Source of the DNA: Scenedesmus sp. ARA3
Taxonomy: Eukaryota > Chlorophyta > Chlorophyceae > Sphaeropleales > Scenedesmaceae
Length of the DNA: 64,000 nt
Assembly (NCBI GenBank): GCA_004335835.1
Contig: RWJK01001210.1
Span: 97,289 to 161,288, forward strand
Direction: 5' to 3'
The position numbers and the translations under genes were made by a program. The stretch's first letter is position 1; the number at the start of each line of letters is the position of its first letter. Positions 49,554 to 58,344 of this stretch are shown one piece after another. The notes beneath the pieces were generated by a model. It ran no database searches. It had not been told where the DNA came from and worked only from the letters and a program-made list of their open reading frames with translations.

Positions 49554-52500
49554 GCACAGTCCGCACGTACAGCCATTGACTGTGCGCACTCTCCTTGCTG
49601 CTGCTGCTGCTGCTGCCGCTGCTGCTGCTGCGCAGGGTGGGTGACTTCCTGTACGTGCACACCGACACCTTTGACGTGGAGGCGTCATCGGAGGAGGAAG
49701 AGGGCAGCGACGAGGAGGGCGAAGACAAGGAGAACAAGGTGAATGGCTGGTACTGCTGCTGCTGCTCTTGATTCCTCTTGCTTTTGAGCTTCAATCCTGC
49801 ATTCAAGCATGCATTCCGCAGCCGAGCAAATGCTGTCGGAAGTGACGCAGACTGGATAGTATCCCATGCATATCTGTCTGCTGCATCATCTTGCTGCTGA
49901 TGCATAAGATCACATCGTCACGTCTGCATCGTCACACAGTTTTCTTTCTGCGGTGCGCTGCAGGCGGTGCCTGCTTATGTGAAGAAGGGGCGCTTCCACA
50001 AGGGCAGCTGCGCGGGGCTGCGCGCCTGGGGCATGGCACGCCTGGTGGAGGTCAAGGAGGCTGGCAGCAGCAGCAGGGGCAAGGACAAGGTGCGAGCCTA
50101 CTTCAGGACCTTTGAGCGTCTTTGTTGCAGCATGTGCACGCAGACAGTGCACAACAGCCTGCTGTGCTGCCTGGCAAGCTGCGGCTGCAGCGCGTCTGCA
50201 TAGCCTTGCCATACCCTGCACACCACATAGTTATGCACATGTTTTACATGACCTTGACATGCCGCAGGCTGCCGCGCTGCCGGGCAAGCTGCGGCTGCAG
50301 CACTTCTGCATCGCCTTGCCCATTCCTGGCACACGCGTATCGTTATTCACGTGTTCTCACACCCTGGACATGCATCGCCTTGCCCGTGCCTGGCACACGC
50401 GTATCGTTACTCACGTGTTTCCATACCCTGGACATGCCGCAGGCTGCCGCGCTGCCCAGCAAGCTGCAGCTGCAGCGCTTCTCCTACCCCACCCCTGCCA
50501 ACACCCTGCCCATGCTGTCACATATCCCATTCTTTGCGTCTTCTTCTTTCTAAGTGTTTGTTCTTTCGGTCTTCTTGCAGGCTGCTGCGCTGCCCGCCAA
50601 GCTGCGCCTGCAGCGCTTCTTCAGGCCCGAGGATGTGGGCAAGGAGCAGGCCTACCAGGCGGGCTTCTGGGACGTGTACGCCTCGCCAGCGCCCGCCAGC
50701 GCCAGCAGCAGCGAGGGCTGGGTGCACTGGGTGGAGCCGGACAGCGTGATCCGCAAGTGCTGCGTGAAGGCGCCCGGCGCTGACACGCCTGCAGGTGCGG
50801 CAAAGCGAGCTACAGCTGCATGCGTGTTTTCGCTGTTGTTATGGCAACCGGTGTGTGCCTCAACTTGCTTCGGGCTTGGGGTGCTTAGCGCTGCCTTGTC
50901 AAGCATTCACGCATTGCACACAATGCACTCACAGCGCCTGCGGTTTGTCATGTCCAGGTCATCCCTTTCAATCATACTGAATCACAGATCAGCATACTTA
51001 ATCCTGGATTTCTGCAACCACCTTGATCCTATTCCTGCAGGCTGTGAGGATCTGGACTGCTTCGAAGTGGTCGGCACCTTCAACCCCGCCACAAAAGAAG
51101 TTTCCGCAGCACCCGAGGAGTTCTCCGCAGCCAGCGCAGACATGCAGGTTGACGGTGCAGTAGCAGCAGAGACCGACAACAGCCTTGCCATGGCAACGAT
51201 GGACATCTTTGCCGGCTGTGGAGGCCTCAGCGAGGGCATGCACCAGGCTGGTGTGGCTGACACCAAGTGGGCGATCGAGTACGAGCAGCCGGCTGCGGAT
51301 GCGTTCAAGCTGAACAACCCTGAAGCAGCGGTGTTCTGCAACAACTGCAACGTCATCCTGCTGGTGAGTGATTTGGTTGGTAGGGGATAGCCTCTGACTT
51401 TGCACAGCCTGCAGGCTGCGCTAGCCCTGCTGCTTTTGTCAACCTGGAGGTTGCATAGAGGCAACCCATTTGTGAGTGCTCTGCGGTTTGCGGCTCTTTA
51501 GATGTGCTTGCTAAGCTGCTGCGGATGCGTTCAAGCTGAACAACCCTGAGGCGGCGGTGTTCTGCAACAACTGCAACGTCATCCTGCTGGTGAGTGAGGA
51601 GAGGGGCCTGACGGTGGCATGGGTTGCTGAGTGCTATGAAATGGGCGAAAGAGAAAGCTGTCAAGCCTGCAGGCTGCACCAGCACTGCTGTATTGTCCTG
51701 GTGGTGCCAACGGCAATCGACATGCGCATGCTTGACGGCTGCAATGTTCCATAGTTGCTTGCTGAAAGTTGGCTGATGCCTTCAAGCTGAACAACCCCGA
51801 GGCAGCGGTGTTCTGCAACAACTGCAATGTCATCCTGCTGGTGAGGGCACAGGGCTGGTTTAGGGTTGGGTTGCGTTGGGTGATGACTGTATGGGGTGGG
51901 ATGCGCATGACGTGTACATGCTGTGTGGTTGCGTCTGTCTAGATGTGCTTGCCGAAGTGTTGCAAGTATTGCAGCTACCTGACAGCAGACAGCAGCAGAC
52001 AGCCAAGAACGCAGCCGCCCTGCACCTGTGCTGCGCCTGTAGTTGCTTTCCGCACCCACCCTTCTCTTCACCAACACATGCAATCTGCGACATCAACCCT
52101 CTTTTTTGCTATCTTCTCAACTGACAGTACCTTGCTGCTTATACCCTGCATCTATTCTACAGGCCGCCATGCGCAAGGCCGGCCTGGAGAGCGACTGCGA
52201 GGCCTGGAGCGCGACTGAAAAGCCTTTTCAACCGACAGCACTAAACTGCCCTCACCCTGCATTCAATATCATCTTGCAGGCCGCCATGCGCAAGGCGGGC
52301 CTGGAGAGCGACTGCGAGGCCTGCGATGACGCCAAGACAGCAGCAGAGGCCATGTCGCCCGAGGACTATGCTGCGCTGCCTCAGCCTGGCCAGGTGGAGT
52401 TCATCATGCCGCTGCTGCTGCTGCTGTTCTCTGCACTGCAGGCCACGAGCGCAAGGCCCGCAGAAACGTGGTTCAAATAATGCTTTATACTCAACATGCT

Positions 52501-55500
52501 GCTAAATTCCTGCACTCTTTTGCAGGCCGCCATGCGCAAGGCCGGCCTGGAGAGCGACTGCGAGGCCTGCGATGACGCCAAGACAGCAGCAGAGAACATG
52601 TCGCCCGAGGACCTTGCCGCGCTGCCTCAGCCGGGTCAGGTGGAGTTCATCATGGGCGGGCCGCCCTGCCAGGGCTACTCGGGCATGAACCGCTTCAACA
52701 AGGGCAACTGGAGCATGGTGCAGAACAGCATGGTGAGTCGGCTTGTGATTTGGTGCGCATGGCTAGGCCTGTGTGTGCTTGTAAGTCCTGGGCAGTGGTA
52801 TGAACCGCTTCAACAAGGGCAACTGGAGCATGGTGCAGAACAGCATGGTGAGTCGGCTTGGGTGTGGGGTTTGGTGCACTGTCTGTGTGTGCCTGTTTCT
52901 GCCAGGGCTACTCTGGCATGAACAGGTTCAACAAGGGCAACTGGAGCATGGTGCAGAACAGCATGGTGAGTCGACGTGGGGTGTGGTGCACATGGCTCGG
53001 CCTGTGTGTGCTTGTAAGTCCTGGGCAGTGGTATGAACCGATTCGACAAGGGCAACTGGAGCATGGTGCAGAACAGCATGGTGAGTCGGTTGGTTAGTGG
53101 CACTGCTGCAAAACATGGTGTAGAACAGCTTCGTGCAGAACAGCACGGTGAGGCCAGGGGTCCTGCTGCACTATCTATGCACAGGCACATTTGCTGCAGC
53201 ACAGGCTGCTGACGCCGCAGACGTCACACATACCACTTGCTGCTGCTGCTCCCACAACCGGTATGCTATTGCGCAGGTGATGTCCTTCCTGAGCTACGCC
53301 GACTTCTACCGCCCGCGCTACTTCCTGCTGGAGAACGTGCGCAACTTTGTGTCCCACAACAAGAGCTTCACCTTCCGGCTCACGCTGCGCACGCTGCTGG
53401 ATATGGGATACCAGGTGAGGGCATGGTTTGCTGCTGCTGCTGCTGCTGCTGTTGCTGCTTGGGTTGCTGCTGTTGGTGAGGTTGGTGGGGTTGCTGCTGC
53501 GCACGCTGCTGGACATGGGGTACCAGGTGAGGGCTTGGCTGCTGCCGCAGACTCTGAGGTCGTTGCCGCTGAGGTTGCTGCTGCTGGTCGAACACGTATC
53601 ATCCACCTGTTGCAGCATTCAGGAGACCAGGTTGTGGTTATCCCAGACGCATCTAAGCAGTAACACTGTGTGGTCGTTGAGAACAGTTCTTTTGCTTGCC
53701 TATGATGTTGTCTGCTTGCGCTGCTCCCTCAACTATCCATGTCTGCACCGTTGACTCTCTCTTTCTCTCCTTCTTCTGTCTTGCTCTGCATGCTTTTAGG
53801 TGCGCTTTGGCGTGCTCAACGCGGGCAACTTTGGCGTGCCGCAGTCGCGCAAGCGCACCTTCATCTGGGCGGCAGCGCCCGATGAGGGCCTGCCAGAGTG
53901 GCCGCGCCCCCGCCACGTGTTCAGGTGCGGGTTGTTGCAGCCGAGTGCAGCCCATCTGTAGGCAGCACTGTGAGCTCAACCTTTCCTTACCCAGCAGTGA
54001 GTGGCCACGGCCCCGCCATGTGTTTAGGTGCGGGCAATGACAAACGCGGATCCTTAACTAGGCCAATATATAGTCAGCCTTGCATGGCTGCCTGCACGAC
54101 CTGTGCACTGGTTCCATTCAGAACCTGGCATTGCTGCATTTTACCTGAAGCCCAATGCTCCCGCACGCTGTAACCCATCATGCGTGTGTCTGTTTGCGGG
54201 TGCTCAACATCCCTTTGCATGTTGTGCCTGCTGCTGCAGGAGCCCGCAGCTCACGGTGAACCTGCCCGGCGGCGTGTTGTACTGCGCCGTGGACACCAGC
54301 ATTCCCAGCGCTGCTGCTGACCTTTCGTTGCCTGTCGCTGTTGCTGCCGCAGGAGCCCGCAGCTCACGGTGAACCTGCCAGGCGGCGTGTCCTACTGCGC
54401 TGTGGACACAAGCATCCCCGGAGCGCCGCTGCGCACGGTCACTGTGCGCGACGCCATTGGGGACCTGCCCAACATCCAGAACGGCCACGACAAGTGAGTC
54501 CCTGCAACACTTTGAAAACATCCTTTGCACACCAGTTGTATCATGGTGGGCAGCTCAGAGCCGACCTGTGCAGCATACAGAAACGCCACAGCAAGTGCAT
54601 GGATGTGCGCCGGCAGCAGCAGCGGCAGCAGCAAGTCCAATTGGTGCAATGTGGTGATGTTGCCGTGATGTCTGGCACTTCATACTCAGGAGGCTGCCGA
54701 AGATACTTCACGCCTCACCACTGCGTCAGCATCTGCACCTGCAGGCACACCCATGCAGTCGTTGTCTATGTGTGCAATGCTGCTCGTTCGCACTCACTGA
54801 ACCTGCGTGTGTATCTGCTGCTGCTGCTGCTGCTGCTGCTGCAGGGACCCCATGCCGTACAGCGGCCCTGCCGTGTCTGCCTTCCAGAAGCTGATGCGGC
54901 ACAAGGCCAGCGAGCTGCGCGACCACATCTGCAAGGAGATGAACGAGCTCAACCTGGAGCGCTGCAGGTGCGGCTGCTGTGATGCTGGAGTTTTTTTGTT
55001 GGGTGCTTGACTGCACGATGCGGGGTTTGATGTAAACCAGATTCATCTGCAAGGAGAACGAGCTCAACCTGGAGCGCTGCAGGTGCGGCTTATGTTTGTG
55101 CAGGTGCTATGGTGCAGTGTGTGCTGGGTGTTGCTTGATGGCATATGCGACCACATCTGCAAGGAGATGAACGGGCTCAACCTGGAGCGCTGCAGGTGCG
55201 CATGTGTTGTCACCCTGCAGATACATGTGGATGATGCAGTGGGTGCTGTGGAGTTTGGGTTGCAAAGATGCATCTGCAAGGAGATGAACGGGCTCAATTT
55301 GGAGCGCTGCAGGTGTGCATTTCGCATCCTGGCAACCATGACATAACAAGAACTCCAGCACCCAACACGTGTCGTGGCTGTGGTGCATGTGAGGGAGCAT
55401 GAGCGCAGACTAATGCTCAAGAGTGAACCAGCCTTTTTTAACTTATCATCACAGGCACGTAGCTCATGTCTGCGTGCTGGCCGCCTGCCTGTCGTGCCCA

Positions 55501-56461
55501 CAGGTGCATCCCCAAGGACACGCCTGGCGCTGACTGGCGCACGCTGCTGGAGATTGTGAAGAACGACCCCAGCAGGGAGAAGTTCAACGTGAGCTGTGCT
55601 TTATTCATTGTTACTTGTGTTGGTATGGCATTGCATGTGCGCGTTGTTCAGTATCATTATACGCAGCGCCGCCTTGCAGATTCTGAGGTTGCTGGCTCCT
55701 TGTAATTGCTGCTGCTTGAGCAGCATCTCATGTCCCAGCAGCCGCTGCACAGCAGCTGCAATCACCCACACATTGCCTACCCTCTCCTGGCTCTGCTGCC
55801 ATCATCCTGAGCTTGGCCCAGAATCACAGTGATGCTAATCAACCCGCGTCCTGCGCTGCGCCCTCTTTTCATACCAACAGGGCCAGCCGCTGGTGCCCTG
55901 GTGCCTGCCCAACACCGCGGACCGCCACAACGGCTGGCGCGGCCTCTTTGGCCGGCTGGACCTGGCGGGCCACTTCCCCACCAGCACCACCGACCCGCAG
56001 CCCATGGGCAAGGTGGGCCAGGTGTTCCACCCCAACCAGGACCGCATCGTGAGCGTGAGGGAGTGCGCGCGCTCGCAGGTGAGGCTGCATTGGTTGACGT
56101 GAGTTCACTGGGTTTGTCATGTATGTTTTAAATGTGTGTTCTCTGCTGCATGCGCACCTGTTCTTTTGCACAGGGCTTCCCGGGGGCCCTGCTTTCTCAG
56201 CGGCAACACGTGCAGTCACCCTATCAGGGTCCAACCTAGGGTAATGCATGTGCTCTTTTGCTGACTGCACATCGTGTCCGGCATTGTCCATGTGCACTGC
56301 AGGGCTTCCCGGACCACTTCTTCTTCAGCGGCAACGTGCACAGCCGCCACAGGCAGGTCGGCAATGCAGTGCCGCCCCCGCTGGCAGCCTCCCTGGGACG
56401 GCAGCTGCGCAAGGCGCTCGCAGCCACGCAGCAGAAGCGCAAAGCTACCTTGCTGTGGTAA
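37343..56461 (+). CDS. MET1: DNA (cytosine-5)-methyltransferase, DNMT1/MET1 type
   Basis: MET1 copies CpG methylation onto new DNA behind the replication fork. Thirty exons fit in phase (about 1,898 residues): 37343-37445, 37545-37613, 37958-38561, 38957-39045, 39514-39761, 40163-40303, 40762-40878, 41548-41741, 42239-42338, 42671-42790, 43329-43858, 44113-44287, 45059-45268, 45748-46191, 46695-46901, 47520-47628, 48211-48321, 48740-48923, 49636-49738, 49964-50089, 50581-50794, 51041-51363, 52526-52732, 53277-53414, 53800-53924, 54353-54493, 54845-54967, 55504-55588, 55881-56078, 56303-56461. Domains: Lys/Ala-rich N-terminus; RFTS1 (about 259-420); RFTS2 (about 540-800, [20 protein letters not shown]); BAH1 (about 1065-1210); BAH2 (about 1250-1410). 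Catalytic motifs are intact: [12 protein letters not shown] (about 1455), [12 protein letters not shown] (Cys about 1555), VI LLENV (about 1595), [21 protein letters not shown]. Nearly every intron carries exon echoes. Confidence 0.95.
39113..39160 (+). repeat. Echo of MET1 exon 4 end
   Basis: It reads [15 protein letters not shown], against [15 protein letters not shown] in exon 4, and is followed by a GTGGGG donor 115 bp after the real one. Confidence 0.9.
39403..39417 (+). repeat. Echo of MET1 exon 5 acceptor
   Basis: TGCTGCGCAG and the first 15 exon bases (GSVYP frame) recur 111 bp before the real acceptor. Confidence 0.8.
39838..39993 (+). repeat. Two echoes of MET1 exon 5 end
   Basis: Copies of [14 protein letters not shown] end at 39883 and 39993, with donor-equivalent spacings of 122 and 110 bp. 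The second has lost its GT donor. Confidence 0.85.
40366..40522 (+). repeat. Two echoes of MET1 exon 6 end
   Basis: Copies of the [11 protein letters not shown] end occur at 40366-40406 and 40480-40522, each followed by a GTGCG donor. Spacings are 103 and 116 bp. (TTTG)n runs lie between them. Confidence 0.85.
40960..41286 (+). repeat. Three echoes of MET1 exon 7 end
   Basis: Copies of [15 protein letters not shown] end at about 41009, 41128 and 41286. The second and third keep GTG donors; the first lost its donor. A (CAG)n run lies between the last two. Confidence 0.9.
41951..41991 (+). repeat. Echo of MET1 exon 8 end
   Basis: [14 protein letters not shown] recurs with a GTAAGT donor 250 bp after the real donor. 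Confidence 0.9.
42424..42450 (+). repeat. Echo of MET1 exon 9 end
   Basis: MPKQYK followed by a GTGACA donor recurs 112 bp after the real donor. Confidence 0.75.
43082..43328 (+). repeat. Two upstream echoes of MET1 exon 11 start
   Basis: [13 protein letters not shown] starts occur at about 43082 and 43211, before the real exon start at 43329. They are joined by shared CT-rich intron sequence. Unit length is about 118-131 bp. Confidence 0.85.
44354..44409 (+). repeat. Echo of MET1 exon 12 end
   Basis: [17 protein letters not shown] recurs with a GTGAGC donor 122 bp after the real donor. Confidence 0.9.
44604..45058 (+). repeat. Four tandem echoes of MET1 exon 13 start (113-114-bp unit)
   Basis: Units start at 44604, 44717, 44831 and 44945; the real exon starts at 45059. 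Each holds an acceptor, the frame [18 protein letters not shown] and an AT-richer intron tail with AATGTAACACGTTACAATAA. The units at 44831 and 44945 look identical, so the last expansion is recent. Confidence 0.95.
45512..45747 (+). repeat. Two upstream echoes of MET1 exon 14 start
   Basis: Starts at 45512 and 45625 repeat [18 protein letters not shown] of the real exon (45748). Spacings are 113 and 123 bp. CTG runs follow each copy. Confidence 0.92.
46447..46694 (+). repeat. Two upstream echoes of MET1 exon 15 start
   Basis: Starts at 46447 and 46573 repeat [16 protein letters not shown] of the real exon (46695), with CTTTCAG acceptors. Spacings are 126 and 122 bp. Confidence 0.92.
46965..47130 (+). 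repeat. Two downstream echoes of MET1 exon 15 end
   Basis: [16 protein letters not shown] ends recur near 47009 and 47130, each with a GTGAG or GTGCG donor, about 110-120 bp apart. Confidence 0.88.
47401..47460 (+). repeat. Upstream echo of MET1 exon 16 start
   Basis: CCCGCAG and the VRMLAA frame recur 119 bp before the real exon. The copy contains an in-frame TGA where the exon has a GGG codon, so it cannot be coding in this frame. Confidence 0.88.
47725..47905 (+). repeat. Two downstream echoes of MET1 exon 16 end
   Basis: Copies of [12 protein letters not shown] end near 47765 and 47902. The first keeps a GTGAGC donor; the second reads GATGAGG, a lost donor. Confidence 0.88.
48102..48135 (+). 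repeat. Echo of MET1 exon 17 start
   Basis: GCCGCAG and the GLGNVV frame recur 109 bp before the real acceptor, then diverge. Confidence 0.82.
48527..48660 (+). repeat. Two upstream echoes of MET1 exon 18 start
   Basis: PLEYF-like starts after CGCAG or TGCAG occur at about 48527 and 48632. The first is followed by a frame-breaking TAA. Confidence 0.82.
49014..49296 (+). repeat. Three downstream echoes of MET1 exon 18 end
   Basis: Copies of KDGVEYK before GTGAGC-like donors end near 49032, 49172 and 49294. The middle one is longest ([21 protein letters not shown] region). Confidence 0.85.
49382..49551 (+). repeat. (CA)n microsatellite interrupted by a 50-N gap
   Basis: A CA dinucleotide tract lies in MET1 intron 18. 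Exactly 50 N occupy 49443-49492, so the tract length is unknown. Confidence 0.97.
50165..50515 (+). repeat. Three upstream echoes of MET1 exon 21 start
   Basis: Copies of [13 protein letters not shown] occur at about 50165, 50270 and 50444, before the real exon at 50581. The last two keep a GCCGCAG acceptor. Intervening sequence (CACACGCGTATCGTTA) is also repeated. Confidence 0.9.
51515..51840 (+). repeat. Two downstream echoes of MET1 exon 22 end
   Basis: [18 protein letters not shown] and the rest of the exon end recur, ending at 51589 and 51840 before GTGAG donors. Spacings are 226 and 251 bp, about twice the usual unit. Confidence 0.92.
52163..52525 (+). repeat. Two upstream echoes of MET1 exon 23 start
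   Basis: [14 protein letters not shown] follows an AG acceptor at 52163 and at 52280; the real exon starts at 52526. The second copy runs for about 128 bp, to QVEFIM, just before the PCQ motif. Confidence 0.92.
52797..53152 (+). repeat. Four downstream echoes of the MET1 exon 23 end
   Basis: [16 protein letters not shown] plus GTGAGTCG donors recur with donors at 52848, 52966 and 53081. A shorter fourth copy ends near 53151. Spacings are 115, 118 and 115 bp. The copies lie just 3' of the catalytic PCQ motif; the third includes part of QGYSG. Confidence 0.95.
53497..53526 (+). repeat. Echo of MET1 exon 24 end
   Basis: RTLLDMGYQ with a GTGAGGGC donor recurs 112 bp after the real donor. Confidence 0.88.
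53993..54027 (+). repeat. Echo of MET1 exon 25 end
   Basis: EWPRPRHVF with a GTGCGGG donor recurs 103 bp after the real donor. Confidence 0.88.
54240..54310 (+). repeat. Echo of MET1 exon 26 start
   Basis: [20 protein letters not shown] recurs after a CTGCAG acceptor, 113 bp before the real exon. Confidence 0.92.
55042..55312 (+). repeat. Three downstream echoes of MET1 exon 27 end
   Basis: [18 protein letters not shown] copies end at 55082, 55195 and 55312 before GTG donors. Spacings are 115, 113 and 117 bp. Confidence 0.93.
56173..56215 (+). repeat. Echo of MET1 exon 30 start
   Basis: A CACAG acceptor and GGCTTCCCGG start recur about 128 bp before the last exon, then diverge with small deletions. 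Confidence 0.75.
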
Positions 56462-57950
56462 GCGCAGCATGTGTTGCGCTGCGCTGGCGGCTCCGCTTGC
56501 TGGCTGAGGCAGCTCATTGGGAGGGGCTGGGGAGGCAGCAGCGGCGCAGGCAGCAGTGCGAAAGCGGCATTCCCTGTTTTGAGGCTGTGATGAGGCGGGT
56601 GGTAACAGAGCGGTGACAGAGGTGTGATCATGGCAGTGGCAGAGGCGAGTTGGTGTCCGGACAGCTGCCGTGCAGGCAAGCTTGATAATGCTGGTGTAGG
56701 CAGACAGGCCTGGGTGGGGGTGGTGAACTGCAGTAGGGTTGTGTGTGTGGTTTGGTTCTGTGTATTGGCAAGGGCTAGGGGATGGTATGGACAAGCTGCA
56801 ATGTCAGCTTCTGCCATGTGCTACTTGGGTTGTAGCAAGTAGTCGGAGCTGTTTGGGTGTTCAGTGTACAGCTCAGCAAGCAACCCAGCCTGTGCTCTGC
56901 ATGTACATGCATGTGCCTAACCAGAGTATCAGAGCACACAGTGGGTTGCTTGCTTGGCAGGGTTGAATATGGGTGTACATCGCACAGAGTTTCCGCAGGG
57001 GGTTTCCAGCATGTACATCAACATGCTTGCAAGCAGTGCATCACGCCTGGTGATCATGGTTTATAGCCAACGGTCCAAACGAGTGTATAAACAGGTTCCA
57101 TCTAGTCGAGTGCATGTGCTGCCCCTGATGTGTGCTGCTCCTGTGCAGCAGTTTTGCCAGGTTTGAGTGATGCTGTCACTGCGTTCCACAAAGTGCGCTG
57201 GTGTTTTGCGCATCGTGTAAAAGATTGGGTTGGCAGGCTGTCTGGCCGCTGGACATGTCTGTAACAATGCACCTACATGCACCTTCAATGCACCCTATGG
57301 TGCCATCGGCAATGTCTGGTGCTGCAGCCACCATAGCAGCCTGTTACTATAGCAGCTACCCACCCCGCCTCAACTCAGACAACTTGTAGCACAAAGCACT
57401 GTGACCTGGCTCACTGGCAGTGCAGGCTGCGCAGCGTGAGTTATGCACGCCATCAGCCTGGCCATGTCTGCTAGCAGTGCCGGTGCAGATTACACATGGT
57501 TGGAAACCAAGTATGAACACAGCCACATGGCTGCTACTTGCAGCTGACCCATTCATTATTTCGTTTTGAAACAGCGCGCGCTCATCATCATGATCTTACC
57601 CATCAAGCCATAGCACCAACGCCAAAACAGTGTGCGCTGCACAGGCAGCAGCGTGCTGCTCCATGAGGGAAACTTTGATGGCAGTGTGCGTTGCCCGCAC
57701 AGCACAATAACAGCCGCTGAGCATCCAGCTATCTCCTGGACCAATCAACTTGATGGTAAGTTGCCAAGGTAGCAGAGGGCCACATGCCCGCCCGCCGAAG
57801 AGCAAATCAAGGCTCATGGGGTCCACAAAACATCAAGAAACATTTTGAGTAGCACACGGTCACTGACCGTGGCTGGTCCAGTCATCCGGTGACAAAATCA
57901 CCGGCCTCAGCAGTGTCAAACGACAGGCATAATCTTGGTCAAAACACCAT
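56462..57950. other. Gene-free stretch downstream of MET1
   Basis: No exon chain or domain was recognised on either strand. The nearest TGTAA lies about 800 bases after the MET1 stop, too far to assign with confidence. The stretch lies between convergent genes. Confidence 0.5.
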
Positions 57951-58230
57951 CATCAGCACCAACACTGTGCCAAGCGGGATCCACTGCAACCGTCACCAGC
58001 ACCAACACTGTGCCAAGCGGCTTCCACTGCAACCACAATCAGCACCAACACTGTGCCAAGCGGGATCCACTGCAACCATCATCAGCACCAACACTGTGCC
58101 AAGCTGGATCCACTGCAACCAGCATCAGCACCAATACTGTGCCAAGCGGGTGGATCCACTGCGACCATCATCAGCACCAACACTGAGCTCAGCGGCAGAC
58201 AAATCATCCTGCACCAGCACCAGCACTGTG
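57951..58230 (+). repeat. Minisatellite of about 43 bp, six to seven degenerate copies
   Basis: Units contain CAGCACCAACACTGTGCCAA and then GGATCCACTGCAACC. Copies vary by substitutions and small indels, and the last ones are strongly degenerate. The open frame across it is a by-product of the repeat. Confidence 0.93.
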
Positions 58231-58303
58231 CTGAGCAACATCCACATTTATCCATCTGCTGCCATGGCCGCTAGCACACGGCCCGCCGGGCTGTTCAAAA
58301 GTG

Positions 58304-58308
58304 TTACA
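58304..58308 (-). terminator. Candidate polyadenylation signal TGTAA after the MCM3-like exon
   Basis: TTACA on the plus strand lies about 37 bases after the minus-strand stop at 58345. Weak evidence, since the motif is short. Confidence 0.35.
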
Positions 58309-58344
58309 CAGCTGCCAACTCGCCTCCAGCCCGCACAACCGCAC

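Noticed and set aside
49361..49660. Open frames of His-Thr or Cys-Val repeats
   Set aside because: They are translations of the (CA)n microsatellite and the N gap.
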